A DNA stretch of 64,000 nt from Natronomonas salinimetallica (GCF_013839515.1 NZ_JACDNQ010000002.1:1-64000); one strand, 5' to 3'. Numbered from the stretch's first letter, positions 16,354 through 26,280 are shown. Made by a program: numbers and translations. The notes: generated from the letters alone by a model not told the origin.

Positions 16354-17672
16354 GTCTCTTCCTCCGTGCTGAGTATCGTATCGATCGCGTCGATCACGTC
16401 GTCGGGTCCTTGAACGTAGGCGACGGCGACGTTCGAGTCGTCTGCGAAGTGGCTCTCGACCTCGCCGGCGTGGGTCGCGTTGATCGCGTTCCCCGAGGGC
16501 TGGGTCTCGACGTAGGCGTGGAGGTTCGCCGGGATCTCCTCCATCGTCGGGATTACCCGCTCTTCGGTGTCGTTCGAGGAGTTCTCCGAGTCGCCCGCCG
16601 CGAACACGTAGCGGTTCCACTCGCTCCAGGGGTACTCCGATTCGAGGACCTCGGCGGCCAACTCGTAGGCGCTCGAGATCCGGGTCCCGCCGCCGGAGCG
16701 AATGCCGAAGAACTCCTCGCGGTCGACCTCCCAGGCGTCGGCGTCGTGGGCGATGTAGACGAACTCGGCGTTGTCGTATTTGCCGGTGAGATACCAATCC
16801 AGCGGCGTGAACGTCCGTTCGACGAGTTCGCGTTTGGCCTCCCGCATCGACCCGGAGACGTCGCGGATGTTCACGACGACGACGTTCTTTTCGCGCTCCT
16901 CTACGATCTCGGGGTAGCGGTAGCGTTCGTCCTCGCGTCTGAACGGGACCTCGTCGATGCCCTCGCGGCGAATCCGGGCCGCGGTCGACTCCCGCTCGAC
17001 GTTCGCTTCCATCTCCTCGATCGACGCCCACCGCGAGCGCTCCTCGGCCGGGATGGACTCGTAGGCATCCTCGATCCAGGGCCGCGAGACCGGGACGTGC
17101 TCGCCGCGGGCCCACTCGAAGACCGTCGCGGGTCCCCAGCCATCGACTCTGAGCGCCTCCTCGACGTACGTCTCGTCGAAGTCCATCGCCAGTTTCCGCT
17201 TGATTCCCTCCTTGAACAGCCGCTCGAAATCGAGCGTGCTCGCCGGCCCCGTCCGAGTGATGTCGGTGAAATCGCCCTCCGTCTCCTCGATTACGTTCTT
17301 GCCTTTCGGATCCAGATCGAGACCCAGCTCCTCGTCGAGCTCCTCGGCGAACTCCTCGGGGTCCATCTCGTAGTACTCGTGGTCGCCGCCCTCCTCGCCC
17401 GGATCGCCGTCCTCGCCGTCGTCGTCGCCCGGCTGTGGCTGTGGCTCGCCGACCGGATCGCCGGGGGCCGGCGTCCCGCCCTGGCCCTGACCGACCCCGC
17501 CCATATCGCGTGGGTCGTAGACGAACTCGGGTAGATCGACGATCTTGATCGGTATCTCGAGTTCGTCCGGGCCGGACCGGCCCAGGTCGCCGTACTGGAT
17601 GAACTCCGCGAGGTCCTGTCGTTTCGCTTCACCGACCTCGCGGTATCGGTCGAGGTCGTCTCTACGCCCCAC
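16350..17672 (-). CDS. YeaH/YhbH family protein (DUF444, vWA-like)
   Basis: A 440-residue protein of the YeaH (DUF444) family. The middle part has a von Willebrand A-like metal site, [20 protein letters not shown] (about 263-282), with the D-x-S-G-S of a MIDAS. A Gly/Pro/Glu-rich acidic segment (about 65-100) precedes it. In bacteria YeaH works with the PrkA-type kinase YeaG in sustained nutrient stress, and the same pairing is kept here. It lies 33 bp after the second prkA and overlaps spoVR by 4 bp. Confidence 0.9.
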   Translation of the reverse strand: MGRRDDLDRYREVGEAKRQDLAEFIQYGDLGRSGPDELEIPIKIVDLPEFVYDPRDMGGVGQGQGGTPAPGDPVGEPQPQPGDDDGEDGDPGEEGGDHEYYEMDPEEFAEELDEELGLDLDPKGKNVIEETEGDFTDITRTGPASTLDFERLFKEGIKRKLAMDFDETYVEEALRVDGWGPATVFEWARGEHVPVSRPWIEDAYESIPAEERSRWASIEEMEANVERESTAARIRREGIDEVPFRREDERYRYPEIVEEREKNVVVVNIRDVSGSMREAKRELVERTFTPLDWYLTGKYDNAEFVYIAHDADAWEVDREEFFGIRSGGGTRISSAYELAAEVLESEYPWSEWNRYVFAAGDSENSSNDTEERVIPTMEEIPANLHAYVETQPSGNAINATHAGEVESHFADDSNVAVAYVQGPDDVIDAIDTILSTEEET

Positions 17673-17705
17673 GATCGATCACCCTCCGTCGTCGCTCGTC
17701 CGTGG

Positions 17706-19982
17706 TCAGTCCCATCTGTAGCTCACCTGTCCCATGACGTGTCTGCTCGTCAGCTCCGCGGAGGCCGCAGAGTACCCGAACATCTCCCGGAGGTTCTCGA
17801 GCGTCCGTGTCTTGACCGCCCCGGTCTGGGTCCCCGAGGGCGGATCGTCCCACTGATCGGGGTCGAGGTCCTCATAGACCCGGCGGACGTCGTCCCAGTC
17901 GTGGTTCCCGAGGACGGTCCGAATGACCGGGATCTCCCTCGGATCGACGTCCGAGATGCGGAAGTCCTCGTCGCGGTTGCGCCAGGCGTGGCGGTTCAGC
18001 GCCGTGATCACCTTCTCGGCGCGGAACGCCTCGACGCCCTCTGCCGGGTCGGTCCCCCGGTAGTCGTCCTCGTCGAAGCGACCGAGGTGTTCGATCTCGA
18101 AGACCTTCATCTTCAGCGGGTCCGGGTCGACCGCCTCGCCGCGGTCGTTCGTGATCCGCTCGTCCTCGACCCACGCGTAGACGTGCTCGATGTACTCCTC
18201 GACGGTCGCCTCGTCGACGTGCTTTTCGCGCATGATCGCGTCGATGACGTCGGCTTCCTGTCTCCCGAAGACGTGGTTTTTCACCGGGACGAGACGGGTT
18301 TCGTACTCGTTGCGTTCGTTCGGCGAAAACACGGGCGCGTCGTCGAGGCGATCCGCCATCGCGTTCAACACGTCCCGCGGCATGATGACGTCCTCGACGT
18401 CCAACTCCGGGTGGTGGCGGTCGGTCTCCTCGTAGAGCAGATCCGCGATCGTATCGCGCGTATAGGTGACCGGGATGCCGGTGGCGCCATCCGTCGGGTC
18501 GCCGAAGTCGAATTCCTCGCGGTACCGGCGTTCGTCGCCGTTCTGTAGGTAGCCGCGGTCGTAGACGAGCGCCTTGTCGACGAGGTCGAGTCCCGGCGGC
18601 AGCGCTTCGGTGTCCAGTCTGGTTCCGACGGCGTACAGCGCCGCCGCCTCGATCGCGTGAGGGGCGAGTTCGCGCTCTCGGACCGTCCCGTCGGTCCCGC
18701 GGACGGCGATCCCGACCGATTCGCGGTACGTCGATTCGAGGTCGTCGTAGCTTTCGGCCTCCCAGATCTCCGTCTCGTTCGTGAGTTCTCGACGGAGGAG
18801 TTCCGCCTCCAAAGAGAGGTTCGTCAGGTAGGTAAACTCGTGTCTGTCGAGGCGCCGTTTCAGCGCCTTCAGGGGGTCCGAACCCTGCCGTTCGGCGTGT
18901 TGGTTCAGTTGGGCCTCGAGGTCGGGATTCGAGATGATGATCATCTGGGTGTCGATGTCCATACCGATCCCCTTATCGAGCTTTACCGTCCCCTCGTCGG
19001 GGACGTTCAACAGCTTCTGGAGCAGGTCGGCGTGTTGGGCCGCGTCCTCGACGATCGTGAGCAGGCCGTTGCCCTGCGAGAGGACGCCGTCGTAGCTGAA
19101 CGCCTGGGGGTTCTTCCGGCCGCGGGAATCGAGCCGCTGTACCATTCCCGCCATCCACGACCCGACGAGCCGTTCCTTTGGCGAGCCGTCGTCCTCGCTG
19201 TGGAGGACGCCGATCCCCTGTCCGACGTCGACGACGAAGTTCTTCACGCGCAGGTGGCGCTCGTCGGTGATCGCCGAGAACAGATCGTCGGTCCCCTCGC
19301 GGCGGTACTGCTCTTCGAGGTGGTCGTAGGCCTCGCGGCTGAACGGATCGAGCCGCGTCTCGAGGTGGACCGGGATGTGGTCGTCGAGTTCGTCGTTGAG
19401 ATCGTCGAGGATCGCGTCCCGGACCGGCTCCGGAAACACCGACAGCGGATGCGATTGGACGGGCGAGACGTACCAGTCGTCCTCGCTGGGCGAGGACACG
19501 TCGCCGTAGGTCATCCCCGGCGAACCGCCAGCCCCGGCGACGTTCCACTCGACGGTGTAGCGGCGTCCCGAATCGGTCTTCGAGTACTCACGGAGCCCGT
19601 TGATCAGACAGCGTTTGAGTTCCGATTTCCCCGTCGCGGTCGGGCCGTCGAGCCAGAGGATCTTCTCCTCTTTGCCCCGGCGGGCCGCGATCGATCTGAG
19701 GTCGTCGACGAAGGCGTTCAACACCTCGGTGTTGCCGAGAATGGCGTGTTCGCCGTCGTTGTGCGGATCGTCGAAGAAGCGATAGCGGTCCTTGCGTTCG
19801 CCCTCCTCGACGACGGATCGAGTCCCGGCGGCCTCGATGGCCGCGAGCAGGTACTTCGAGGCGTGGGCCGCCGATTCCGGGCGTTCGAGTATCCGATCGA
19901 CGTACTCCGGGAGCGATGCCGGCGGTTCGTAGGTCTCCGCTAACGCCTCGTCGGCACGGTCGACGTAGGACTCGCCGGTCAT
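17706..19982 (-). CDS. PrkA-type AAA+ serine kinase, second copy
   Basis: A 758-residue protein with an AAA+ domain (Walker A DGPTATGKSELKR, near residues 110-122; Walker-B-like IIISNPDLE further on) and the C-terminal PrkA region. PrkA/YeaG proteins are reported protein serine kinases or AAA+ proteases acting in stress responses. It is longer than its upstream neighbour and clearly diverged from it, so the pair are ancient paralogues, not a recent tandem copy. A 4-bp overlap with the first prkA indicates co-translation and perhaps a hetero-oligomer. Confidence 0.88.
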   Translation of the reverse strand: MTGESYVDRADEALAETYEPPASLPEYVDRILERPESAAHASKYLLAAIEAAGTRSVVEEGERKDRYRFFDDPHNDGEHAILGNTEVLNAFVDDLRSIAARRGKEEKILWLDGPTATGKSELKRCLINGLREYSKTDSGRRYTVEWNVAGAGGSPGMTYGDVSSPSEDDWYVSPVQSHPLSVFPEPVRDAILDDLNDELDDHIPVHLETRLDPFSREAYDHLEEQYRREGTDDLFSAITDERHLRVKNFVVDVGQGIGVLHSEDDGSPKERLVGSWMAGMVQRLDSRGRKNPQAFSYDGVLSQGNGLLTIVEDAAQHADLLQKLLNVPDEGTVKLDKGIGMDIDTQMIIISNPDLEAQLNQHAERQGSDPLKALKRRLDRHEFTYLTNLSLEAELLRRELTNETEIWEAESYDDLESTYRESVGIAVRGTDGTVRERELAPHAIEAAALYAVGTRLDTEALPPGLDLVDKALVYDRGYLQNGDERRYREEFDFGDPTDGATGIPVTYTRDTIADLLYEETDRHHPELDVEDVIMPRDVLNAMADRLDDAPVFSPNERNEYETRLVPVKNHVFGRQEADVIDAIMREKHVDEATVEEYIEHVYAWVEDERITNDRGEAVDPDPLKMKVFEIEHLGRFDEDDYRGTDPAEGVEAFRAEKVITALNRHAWRNRDEDFRISDVDPREIPVIRTVLGNHDWDDVRRVYEDLDPDQWDDPPSGTQTGAVKTRTLENLREMFGYSAASAELTSRHVMGQVSYRWD

Positions 19983-22051
19983 TCGTCTTCCATCTCCGCC
20001 TTGGCGACTTCAGCGCCGGCGAACTCGAGCACCTCCTTGGCCCCGTCCGTACTGTAGCCTTGCCCCTCCAGGGCCCCGATCCACGCGTTCCGTTCGTCGT
20101 CGTCGAGGTCGCCGCTGGAGACCAGCGCCGAGAAGTTGATGTTGTGTTTTTTGTCCTCCCAGAGCTTCCGTTCGAGCGCCCGGCGGAGCCGGTCGTTGTC
20201 CTGCGGTTCGAACGTTTCCCCCTCGCGTGCGCGGCGGCTGACCCAGTTTGCGACCTCCTGGCGGAAGTCGTCCTTGCGGTCAGCGGGGACGTCGAGTTTC
20301 TCCTCGACGGCCCGCAGAAACGTCTCGTCCGGGTCCTGCTCGCGTCCCGTGATCGAGTCCTCGACGGTATCGTCGTCGATGTAGGCCATCACGTGGTCCA
20401 TGTACTTTTCGCCCTGTCGTTGGATCTCGTCGAGGTCGTAGGCCAGGGCGTGTCGGACGTCCTCGATGGCCCGCTCTTTGTACTCCTCGCGGACCAACTC
20501 CAGGTAGCGGTAGTAGGTCTCGAAGTTCTCCTCGGGGATCGAGCCGTGGTTTTCGAGGTTGCCCTCCAGGTGGTTGAACGCCGTCAGCGGCGAGAGGAAC
20601 ATCCGCTCTCTGTGCATCGAGTCCATGATCGCCTCGGCGATCTCGTCGCCGATGAACCGCGGCGAGACGCCGTCCATGCCCTCGCCGATGTCGGCGGTCG
20701 CCTCGGCCTCGTCGCGGAGTTTCTTGACGTCGACGTCCTCGCCCTCGTCGATCTCGCCGTTGTAGGCTTTCGCCTTCTGAACGACGGAGACGGTTCCGCC
20801 GTCGGGCTCTTCGATGCGGGTCAACACGCCGAAGAGGCCGGCCATCTCCAGGGTGTGTGGCTCGACGTGGATGTCGGGCACGTCGGCGTTCTGTAGCATC
20901 TTTCGGTAGATCTCGGCCTCCTCTTCGTACTGGAGAACGTACGGGAAGTCGATCCGCTTGGTCCGGTCGTTGAACGCCTCCATCTTCTCGTCGCCCTTCT
21001 TGTCGCGGTACTCGGGCATGTTCGTCCGGCCGACGATCACCTGATCGATGTCGATTCGGGGGTTGTTCTTCGGCTTGATCGTCTGCTCTTGGCTGGCGTG
21101 GAGGAAGTCATAGAGGAACTCCCGCTGGAGTTTCAAGAACTCCTCGCCCGAAAAGATCCCGCGGTTCGCGTTACAGAACGCCCCCGAGTAGTCGAAGGCG
21201 CGCGGATCGCTCTCGCCGTAGACCGCGATCTTCGAGTAGTTGACGTCACCGGTCAGTTCGGTCTCGTCTTGGTTCTTTTTGTCCTTCGGCTCGAACGTCT
21301 CGATGGCTTGCCGTTTGTTCTCGTCGGCGAGTAGACGGATGACCTCGACGTGGTTTTCGAGCACGGCCTGCAGGTCGTCGTCGTAGTGCTCGAGCAGCGC
21401 ATCCAGATAGAACTCGCTGGCGGGATCGAGCGCCTGCTCGTTGCGGATGGTGTAGGGGGCCTCGAGTTCCCCGTTGAGGTCCTCGATGACCCGCTTTCGC
21501 CCCTCGAACGGCAGGAGGACGATCGGATCCTGGTTCATCGGCGAACGAACGACGTCGTCGGCGGGATCCTGGTCGGGGAGGACGTCACAGAGCCCGCTCC
21601 ACCGGAAGGTGTACATCCGGCCCGCCTCGCGGGCGGTGTAGTCCTCGAAGTAGCGTCTGACCTGCCTGTCGAAGTCCGATTTCCCCGATCCGACGGGGCC
21701 GAGCAGGAGTTTGATCCGCTTTTCGGGCCCGAGACCGCGGGCACCGGATTTGACTTTGTTGGTGAACTCGTGGATCGCCTCGTGGATGATTCGGCCGTAG
21801 AACGTGTTCTCGCCGTCCCCGAGAGGGTCCTCGGAGGCGAGTTCGTACTCGACGATCCCCGCCTCCTCGTCGTAGGACGTCCCGTAGTAGTCGAACATGT
21901 CGGCCAGCCGCTGGTGGGCGTTGCGGGCGATCTTCGGGTCCTCGTAGAGTTCCTCGAGATACCACCCGAACGACCGGGTCCGGCGGAGATCCGACGGGAT
22001 CGTGCTTCTGTACTCCTCGCTGAGTTCTTCGAGAGTTTCCATATCACTCAT
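19979..22051 (-). CDS. PrkA-type AAA+ serine kinase, first copy
   Basis: A 690-residue AAA+ protein with Walker A GPVGSGKSDF (about residues 116-125), an Asn-Pro-Arg-Ile-Asp sensor-like stretch, and the PrkA C-terminal part. It heads the four-gene stress module with the second prkA, yeaH and spoVR. Possible starts are 22069 (GTG-type), 22051 (MSDMETLEEL) and 22042; 22051 is preferred. A TATA-like CTTATATATC (minus strand, 22224-22233) would give a leader of roughly 150 nt, unusually long for a haloarchaeon. Confidence 0.88.
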   Translation of the reverse strand: MSDMETLEELSEEYRSTIPSDLRRTRSFGWYLEELYEDPKIARNAHQRLADMFDYYGTSYDEEAGIVEYELASEDPLGDGENTFYGRIIHEAIHEFTNKVKSGARGLGPEKRIKLLLGPVGSGKSDFDRQVRRYFEDYTAREAGRMYTFRWSGLCDVLPDQDPADDVVRSPMNQDPIVLLPFEGRKRVIEDLNGELEAPYTIRNEQALDPASEFYLDALLEHYDDDLQAVLENHVEVIRLLADENKRQAIETFEPKDKKNQDETELTGDVNYSKIAVYGESDPRAFDYSGAFCNANRGIFSGEEFLKLQREFLYDFLHASQEQTIKPKNNPRIDIDQVIVGRTNMPEYRDKKGDEKMEAFNDRTKRIDFPYVLQYEEEAEIYRKMLQNADVPDIHVEPHTLEMAGLFGVLTRIEEPDGGTVSVVQKAKAYNGEIDEGEDVDVKKLRDEAEATADIGEGMDGVSPRFIGDEIAEAIMDSMHRERMFLSPLTAFNHLEGNLENHGSIPEENFETYYRYLELVREEYKERAIEDVRHALAYDLDEIQRQGEKYMDHVMAYIDDDTVEDSITGREQDPDETFLRAVEEKLDVPADRKDDFRQEVANWVSRRAREGETFEPQDNDRLRRALERKLWEDKKHNINFSALVSSGDLDDDERNAWIGALEGQGYSTDGAKEVLEFAGAEVAKAEMEDE

Positions 22052-22452
22052 TCTATCACGGGGACGCAACGCGTCCCGCCCGGGGTTCGGGCTGGTCGGT
22101 ACGCCGACGTCCGAACGGGTCCGGTCGGCCCACCGGCCGGACCGGCCACTCCGGAACGACGTAACGACACGGGATTCGACGGACGGTGTGAGACACCGAC
22201 ACTACCTTGTGTAAGAGTACCACAGATATATAAGGGTTGCTACGACATACCACGAGCGGGTGGGTTAGCCGATACCGGAAACCGGCAAGCGCCGTCCGGT
22301 TCCGCAGAAAACGTCGCATCGAGGGTCGACGACCGTCGACGGGGCTTTATATACCGTCGGCCGGACGGTCGCACCGGCGTCCCTCGGGACGCTAGCGTCC
22401 CAACCGGCTCGATGCCGCGGACACGAAACGCAGTCGGGCGGGAACACAGCGC
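22052..22452. promoter_or_regulatory. Spacer upstream of the prkA operon
   Basis: This 400-bp spacer holds no convincing gene. Two TATA-like elements are visible: CTTATATATC on the minus strand at 22224-22233, the likely operon promoter, and TTTATATACC on the plus strand at 22346-22355. The second is followed by a dyad (ACCGTC 22353-22358, GACGGT 22364-22369) and points into the 3' end of the RIO-like kinase gene, so it could make an antisense or short RNA. Confidence 0.45.
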
Positions 22453-23271
22453 TCACGACGCCAGCTTGTCGATTTCACCCTTGAGCGACGCGGTATCGAA
22501 GTCGTGGTCCGGTCGGAGCCCGACGAAATCGAGGAACTCACGGGCATCCAGGAGGTCCTCGATCGGGTAGGCATCGAGCGCCGCCTCGACCGCCTCGTTC
22601 GGTCCGACGTAGGGGGAAATCGAGGCGAGGCCGCAGGCGACGTCGTACCCCTTCGCGTCGTCGATGGCGCCCTCGCTAACGCGGGTCGCATCGATGAAAT
22701 ACAGCGTCTCGACGCCGTCGGCGTCCGGTGCCACCAACACGTTCTCCGCTCGGAGGTCGCCGTGTGCGAGCCCCGCCTCGTGCATCGACGCGAGGTTCGA
22801 AAACAGCGTCGGGGCGAACGACCTCGCCCGGTCGGCCGGGAGCTCATCGAACGTCCGAAACGACGGAAGATACTCCAGTACCAACACGCCGAGGCCCTCG
22901 TGCTCGAACGCCTCGATCGGCTCGGGTGCGGCGATTCCGAGCTCGCGGATGCGGTTCGTGGCCGACAGTTCGTGCTCGGCCATCTCCAGTGGAGTCGAAA
23001 AACGCTCGAAAAAGCCCTCGGTCCCCGAGGTGAAAGCCCCGATGTTCCGGCCGGTCGTCAACAGCGTATGGACGAACGTGTGCTGTTCGGCGATCACCTT
23101 CACGAACCACTGATCGTTGACGACACAGGGGACCGAAAGCCAGTTGTCGGCATCGAGGCGCTCGAACTCGGCATCGGCCGACGGCTCCCCGAAGCGGCGC
23201 ACAACCTCGGCCGCGATAGCCGACAGCTGTGACTCCGGGACGCTCTCTCTGAGGAACCGACGGAAAGCCAT
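22453..23271 (-). CDS. RIO/ABC1-like protein kinase
   Basis: A 272-residue protein with kinase-fold landmarks: WFVKVIAEQ (the ATP-anchoring lysine strand), LVLEYLPS (hinge), HGDLRAENVLV (catalytic loop) and FIDATRV (metal-binding Asp, the RIO counterpart of DFG). The spacing fits the atypical RIO-like or phosphotransferase-type small kinases of haloarchaea. ATG 23271 (MAFRRFLRES) starts the conserved part; longer frames upstream are basic shadows. The substrate is unknown. It is followed by the prkA spacer and may be transcribed alone. Confidence 0.78.
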   Translation of the reverse strand: MAFRRFLRESVPESQLSAIAAEVVRRFGEPSADAEFERLDADNWLSVPCVVNDQWFVKVIAEQHTFVHTLLTTGRNIGAFTSGTEGFFERFSTPLEMAEHELSATNRIRELGIAAPEPIEAFEHEGLGVLVLEYLPSFRTFDELPADRARSFAPTLFSNLASMHEAGLAHGDLRAENVLVAPDADGVETLYFIDATRVSEGAIDDAKGYDVACGLASISPYVGPNEAVEAALDAYPIEDLLDAREFLDFVGLRPDHDFDTASLKGEIDKLAS

Positions 23272-23428
23272 ACACCTCACGTAGTGGTCGCCAACTAATA
23301 AGCGGTGTCCTGACAGGGGCCGCTGGACCGACGTAGCGGTCACGGCCCGCCCCGTTCCGGCGGTGACCGCTCGCAGACGACGACAGCCCGTATGATGCGT
23401 CGCCGGTGACGAGTTCGAACAGCCCGTA

Positions 23429-24901
23429 TCAGTCGTCCGCCACGCCGGCGTGCGGGTCCTCGATATCCGGACGAACGATGTCCCGATCCGTCGACTCGCC
23501 CTCGATATCGTAGGGATACTCCCCGGTGACACAGCCGAGACAGAGGTCAGCACGCGACTCGTCGAGAGCGTCGGCGACGGCGTCGACCGAGAGGTACGCG
23601 AGTGAGTCGGCGTCGACGTCCTCGCGGATCGCTTCGGTCTCGCGCCCGGCGGCGATCAGCTCATCGCGGGACGCCATGTCGATCCCCATATAACAGGGCG
23701 CGACGATCGGTGGCGCGCCGATCCGCATGTGGACCGCCTCCGCGCCCACGTCTTTCAGCAGCTTTACGAGCTGTGTCGAGGTCGTTCCGCGGACGATCGA
23801 GTCGTCGATGACGGTGACCGTCCGTCCCTCGACGACGTCCCGGATCGGGTTGAGTTTGAGACGGACGGCCCGCTCGCGGGCGTCCTGTGTCGGCATAATG
23901 AACGTACGCCCGACGTAGCGGTTCTTCATCAGTCCCTCCGCGAACTCCACGTCGGCGCCGTCGTTTTGGGCTGCCTCGGCGTAGCCGGAGGCGAACGCCC
24001 GGCCGGAGTCGGGGACCGGCAACACGACGTCGCTTTCGACGCCGGACTCTTCCCAGATTTTTCGCCCGAGTTCGCGCCGGACGTCGTAGACGAGGCTGCC
24101 GTCGATCCGTGAGTCGGGGCGGGCGAAGTAGACGTGTTCGAAGAAACAGTGTGCGGTGTTTTCCTGCTCGACGAGCTGGTAGGAATCGAAGCCGGCGCCG
24201 TCCTCCTCCAGGACGACGAGTTCGCCGGGGCGGACGTCGCGGACCAACTCGCCGTCGAGGACGTCGATCGCGGCCGACTCGGAGGCGAGGATGTAGCCGT
24301 CGTCGAGTTCGCCGATACAGAGGGGTCGGTTGCCCTGGGGATCCCGAACGCCGAGGACCGTATCGTCGTGGGCGATCGTGAGCGAGTAGGAGCCGTGGAT
24401 CCGGTCCATGGTGCGCTTGACGGCCCGGATGAGGTCGGCTTCGAGCAGGTTGCGCGCGAGGTCGTGGGCGATGACTTCCGTGTCGCCGTCGCTCGTAAAC
24501 GCGTGGCCGCTCGCGGCGAGTTCGTCGCGCAGTTCCGCGGTGTTGACGAGGTTGCCGTTGTGGCTCAACCCGAGCGATCCCGATTTGAACGACACCGAAA
24601 ACGGCTGTGCACAACAGGAATTGACGCTGCCCGCCGTCGGGTAGCGGACGTGTCCGACGCCCGTTGGCCCCTTCAGCGAGTCGAGGTCGCCCTCGTCGAA
24701 AGCGTCTCCGACCAGCCCCATATCGACGTGGCTGTGCTGTTGAAAGCCATCGTGGGTGACGATGCCCGCGGACTCTTGCCCGCGGTGTTGCAGCGCGTAG
24801 AGCGCGTAGTACAGCGGTCGCGCCGCGTCTCGTCCGTCCAACGAGACGCCGACGACACCGCATTTCTCCGTCGGCCCATCCGAGTGCCGCCCGTCTGGCA
24901 T
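23429..24901 (-). CDS. purF: Amidophosphoribosyltransferase
   Basis: A 490-residue enzyme that makes 5-phosphoribosylamine from PRPP and glutamine, the first step of purine synthesis. Cys14 in EKCGVVGV is the glutamine-hydrolysing nucleophile and is normally exposed by removal of the short propeptide. The glutaminase domain (about 14-230) has QHRGQESAG; the PRPP site is VIDDSIVRGTT (about 350-360). A LCLGCVTGEYP motif near the C-terminus fits an Fe-S-type enzyme. ATG 24901 is preferred over an upstream TTG. A perfect 18-bp palindrome lies 74 nt upstream (24975-24992). Confidence 0.95.
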   Translation of the reverse strand: MPDGRHSDGPTEKCGVVGVSLDGRDAARPLYYALYALQHRGQESAGIVTHDGFQQHSHVDMGLVGDAFDEGDLDSLKGPTGVGHVRYPTAGSVNSCCAQPFSVSFKSGSLGLSHNGNLVNTAELRDELAASGHAFTSDGDTEVIAHDLARNLLEADLIRAVKRTMDRIHGSYSLTIAHDDTVLGVRDPQGNRPLCIGELDDGYILASESAAIDVLDGELVRDVRPGELVVLEEDGAGFDSYQLVEQENTAHCFFEHVYFARPDSRIDGSLVYDVRRELGRKIWEESGVESDVVLPVPDSGRAFASGYAEAAQNDGADVEFAEGLMKNRYVGRTFIMPTQDARERAVRLKLNPIRDVVEGRTVTVIDDSIVRGTTSTQLVKLLKDVGAEAVHMRIGAPPIVAPCYMGIDMASRDELIAAGRETEAIREDVDADSLAYLSVDAVADALDESRADLCLGCVTGEYPYDIEGESTDRDIVRPDIEDPHAGVADD

Positions 24902-24957
24902 ATCTATCGATCCGGGTCCCAACGACAAAAACCCACTCCATCGTGTGTCATGAGGCG

Positions 24958-24992
24958 CTTATAACGCGAAAGGGTATCCACGATCGTGGATA
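24958..24992 (-). promoter_or_regulatory. purF promoter region with an 18-bp palindrome
   Basis: TATCCACGATCGTGGATA at 24975-24992 is a perfect 18-bp palindrome. It sits just upstream (in the purF direction) of a TATA-like GTTATAAG at about 24958-24966, where an activator or repressor could act. A leader of about 35 nt would follow. The regulator is unknown. Confidence 0.4.
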
Positions 24993-25117
24993 CGTGCGTG
25001 GCCGTGCCCCCGACGCGACTGGGGGATCCGATAACGGTACGCGGAACGGCCGAGTGACGATACCACGGCACAGTGGCTGTCGGTCGCAACTACCCGAAAA
25101 CGAAGCGGTGGTCGTCG

Positions 25118-25291
25118 TTACTCGCCCTGCTTGGACTGCCAGGCGTACCCGCGGCGTTTGGCGGTCTTGCCGAATCCGCAGGACGCACAGACCTTCTTTC
25201 TGGAGTGGTAGGACTTCTCGCCGCAGCGTCGACACTTGACGTGCGTCGTCTTGTTCTTCTTCCCTTGGCTCGGGGTCCCGGCGCCAGTCAT
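25118..25291 (-). CDS. rpl37e: Large ribosomal subunit protein eL37
   Basis: The 57-residue product begins [17 protein letters not shown] and carries a C4 zinc site, CRRCG then CASCG, with the [11 protein letters not shown] stretch typical of L37e. It binds 23S rRNA and is about the usual archaeal length. Its start overlaps the stop of the upstream lsm gene by 4 bp, the conserved lsm-rpl37e arrangement in archaea. Confidence 0.95.
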   Translation of the reverse strand: MTGAGTPSQGKKNKTTHVKCRRCGEKSYHSRKKVCASCGFGKTAKRRGYAWQSKQGE

Positions 25292-25473
25292 GGTTGTATC
25301 GAGACGACGTTATCGCCGCGGATAATGGTTACGTTGTCGCCTTCGCCCAGGACGAGGTTCATGTGCTGGTCGTACCCCGAGAGGACGCCCTCGTGGGTTT
25401 CGCTCCCTTTGAGCGTCACACGCACGTCGGTTCCCAGCGTCTCTTCGAGCACGTCGAGTGGACGGTCAGTCAT
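25288..25473 (-). CDS. Sm-like RNA-binding protein (archaeal Lsm)
   Basis: A 61-residue Sm-fold protein that should form a heptameric ring binding U-rich RNA. The Sm1 part (about 12-45, with [14 protein letters not shown]) and the Sm2 part ([10 protein letters not shown], about 50-59) are both complete. It is shorter than most Lsm proteins, which is usual for haloarchaeal Lsm lacking the long loop 4. It precedes and overlaps rpl37e by 4 bp, so both should be made from one mRNA. Confidence 0.95.
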   Translation of the reverse strand: MTDRPLDVLEETLGTDVRVTLKGSETHEGVLSGYDQHMNLVLGEGDNVTIIRGDNVVSIQP

Positions 25474-25557
25474 ACCGGTACAGGAACGTGCGAGCGGTAT
25501 AAACGCACCGACCCGCGGCGGGAACCGCTCCCGTCCACTGCGGTCTCGGGGGCCGGA

Positions 25558-25941
25558 TCAGCCGGTTCGACACGTCACCGTCCAGGGGGCGGCCTCGGAG
25601 TTCGCCGTCAGTCGGTCATAGAACGCACGGAGCCCCGCTCGCCCGGTCTCCGGAAGCACGTGCAGTTGGACGGCCCCATCGCGAACCGCCACACGGAAGG
25701 TGTCCCCTGTCTCGTCATCGTGGACGAGATACAGCGGCATCGGGAGATCGGACCAATCGCCGTACCGGTACGGCCGCCGCTCGAGGATCGACTCGACGGA
25801 CTCGGTGAGGGATCGGTCGTCGACCTCGCGGGCGGAACGCAGCGAAAAGACGGTCTCGCCCTCGTATTCGATGCCGCCACGTCGCCGATACCGCCGGGTC
25901 GGCCGCTGCGGGATCGAGAATGTCGGTTCGTCGTCGGCCAC
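25558..25941 (-). CDS. Haloarchaeal protein of unknown function
   Basis: The 127-residue protein is soluble with no membrane segment. It looks like one alpha/beta domain: an Arg-rich N-terminus (TRRYRRRGG), then strands such as PLYLVHDDETGDTFRVAV and VQLHVLP, and a C-terminal WTVTCRTG. I do not recognise the family. It lies alone between lsm (84 bp away) and the promoter module at 26120; codon use matches its neighbours, so it is probably a real gene. Confidence 0.6.
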   Translation of the reverse strand: MADDEPTFSIPQRPTRRYRRRGGIEYEGETVFSLRSAREVDDRSLTESVESILERRPYRYGDWSDLPMPLYLVHDDETGDTFRVAVRDGAVQLHVLPETGRAGLRAFYDRLTANSEAAPWTVTCRTG

Positions 25942-26280
25942 ACGCCAGATACGCCGTGATGCGATTTAAATCATGGGCCGCAGACCCGCGCCAGCGGTTG
26001 GATCGCGACTCCCACGAGCGAACCGTCCCGGACTTCCGGATACCGTTCGGCGACGAGGGCCACACCCACGGGGGAGACGACCCCGAAAAAAAAGCGGTGC
26101 CCGGCAGTCCTACCGCGAGGGTTTATATACCAACGCGAGGCCAGACACCCCGTGACGTAACGACAAGCCGGCGGACGGTTCGGCGGGTGTGTGGAGCGCC
26201 GTCGTCGGATGCCGAACGCGGAACGAGCCATGCTCCACCTGTTCGCCAAGTATATCGAATCCGGACACGTAGTCCCGTCC
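25942..26280. other. Spacer with promoter module A, upstream of the SRAP gene
   Basis: There is no convincing gene. It holds promoter module A (26120-26154) and a separate TATA-like AAGTATATCG at 26248-26257. The latter is 27 nt before the SRAP ATG and is the likelier SRAP promoter (leaderless). What module A transcribes is unclear. Confidence 0.5.
26120..26154 (+). promoter_or_regulatory. TATA-dyad-GTG promoter module, copy A
   Basis: GGTTTATATACC at 26120-26131 is followed by GGCCAGACACCCCGTG (26139-26154), closely matching the module at 49104-49138. The GTG is placed for a leaderless start but is followed by ACG TAA, so no protein would result. It may serve a short RNA or give a long leader to the SRAP gene. 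Confidence 0.5.
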
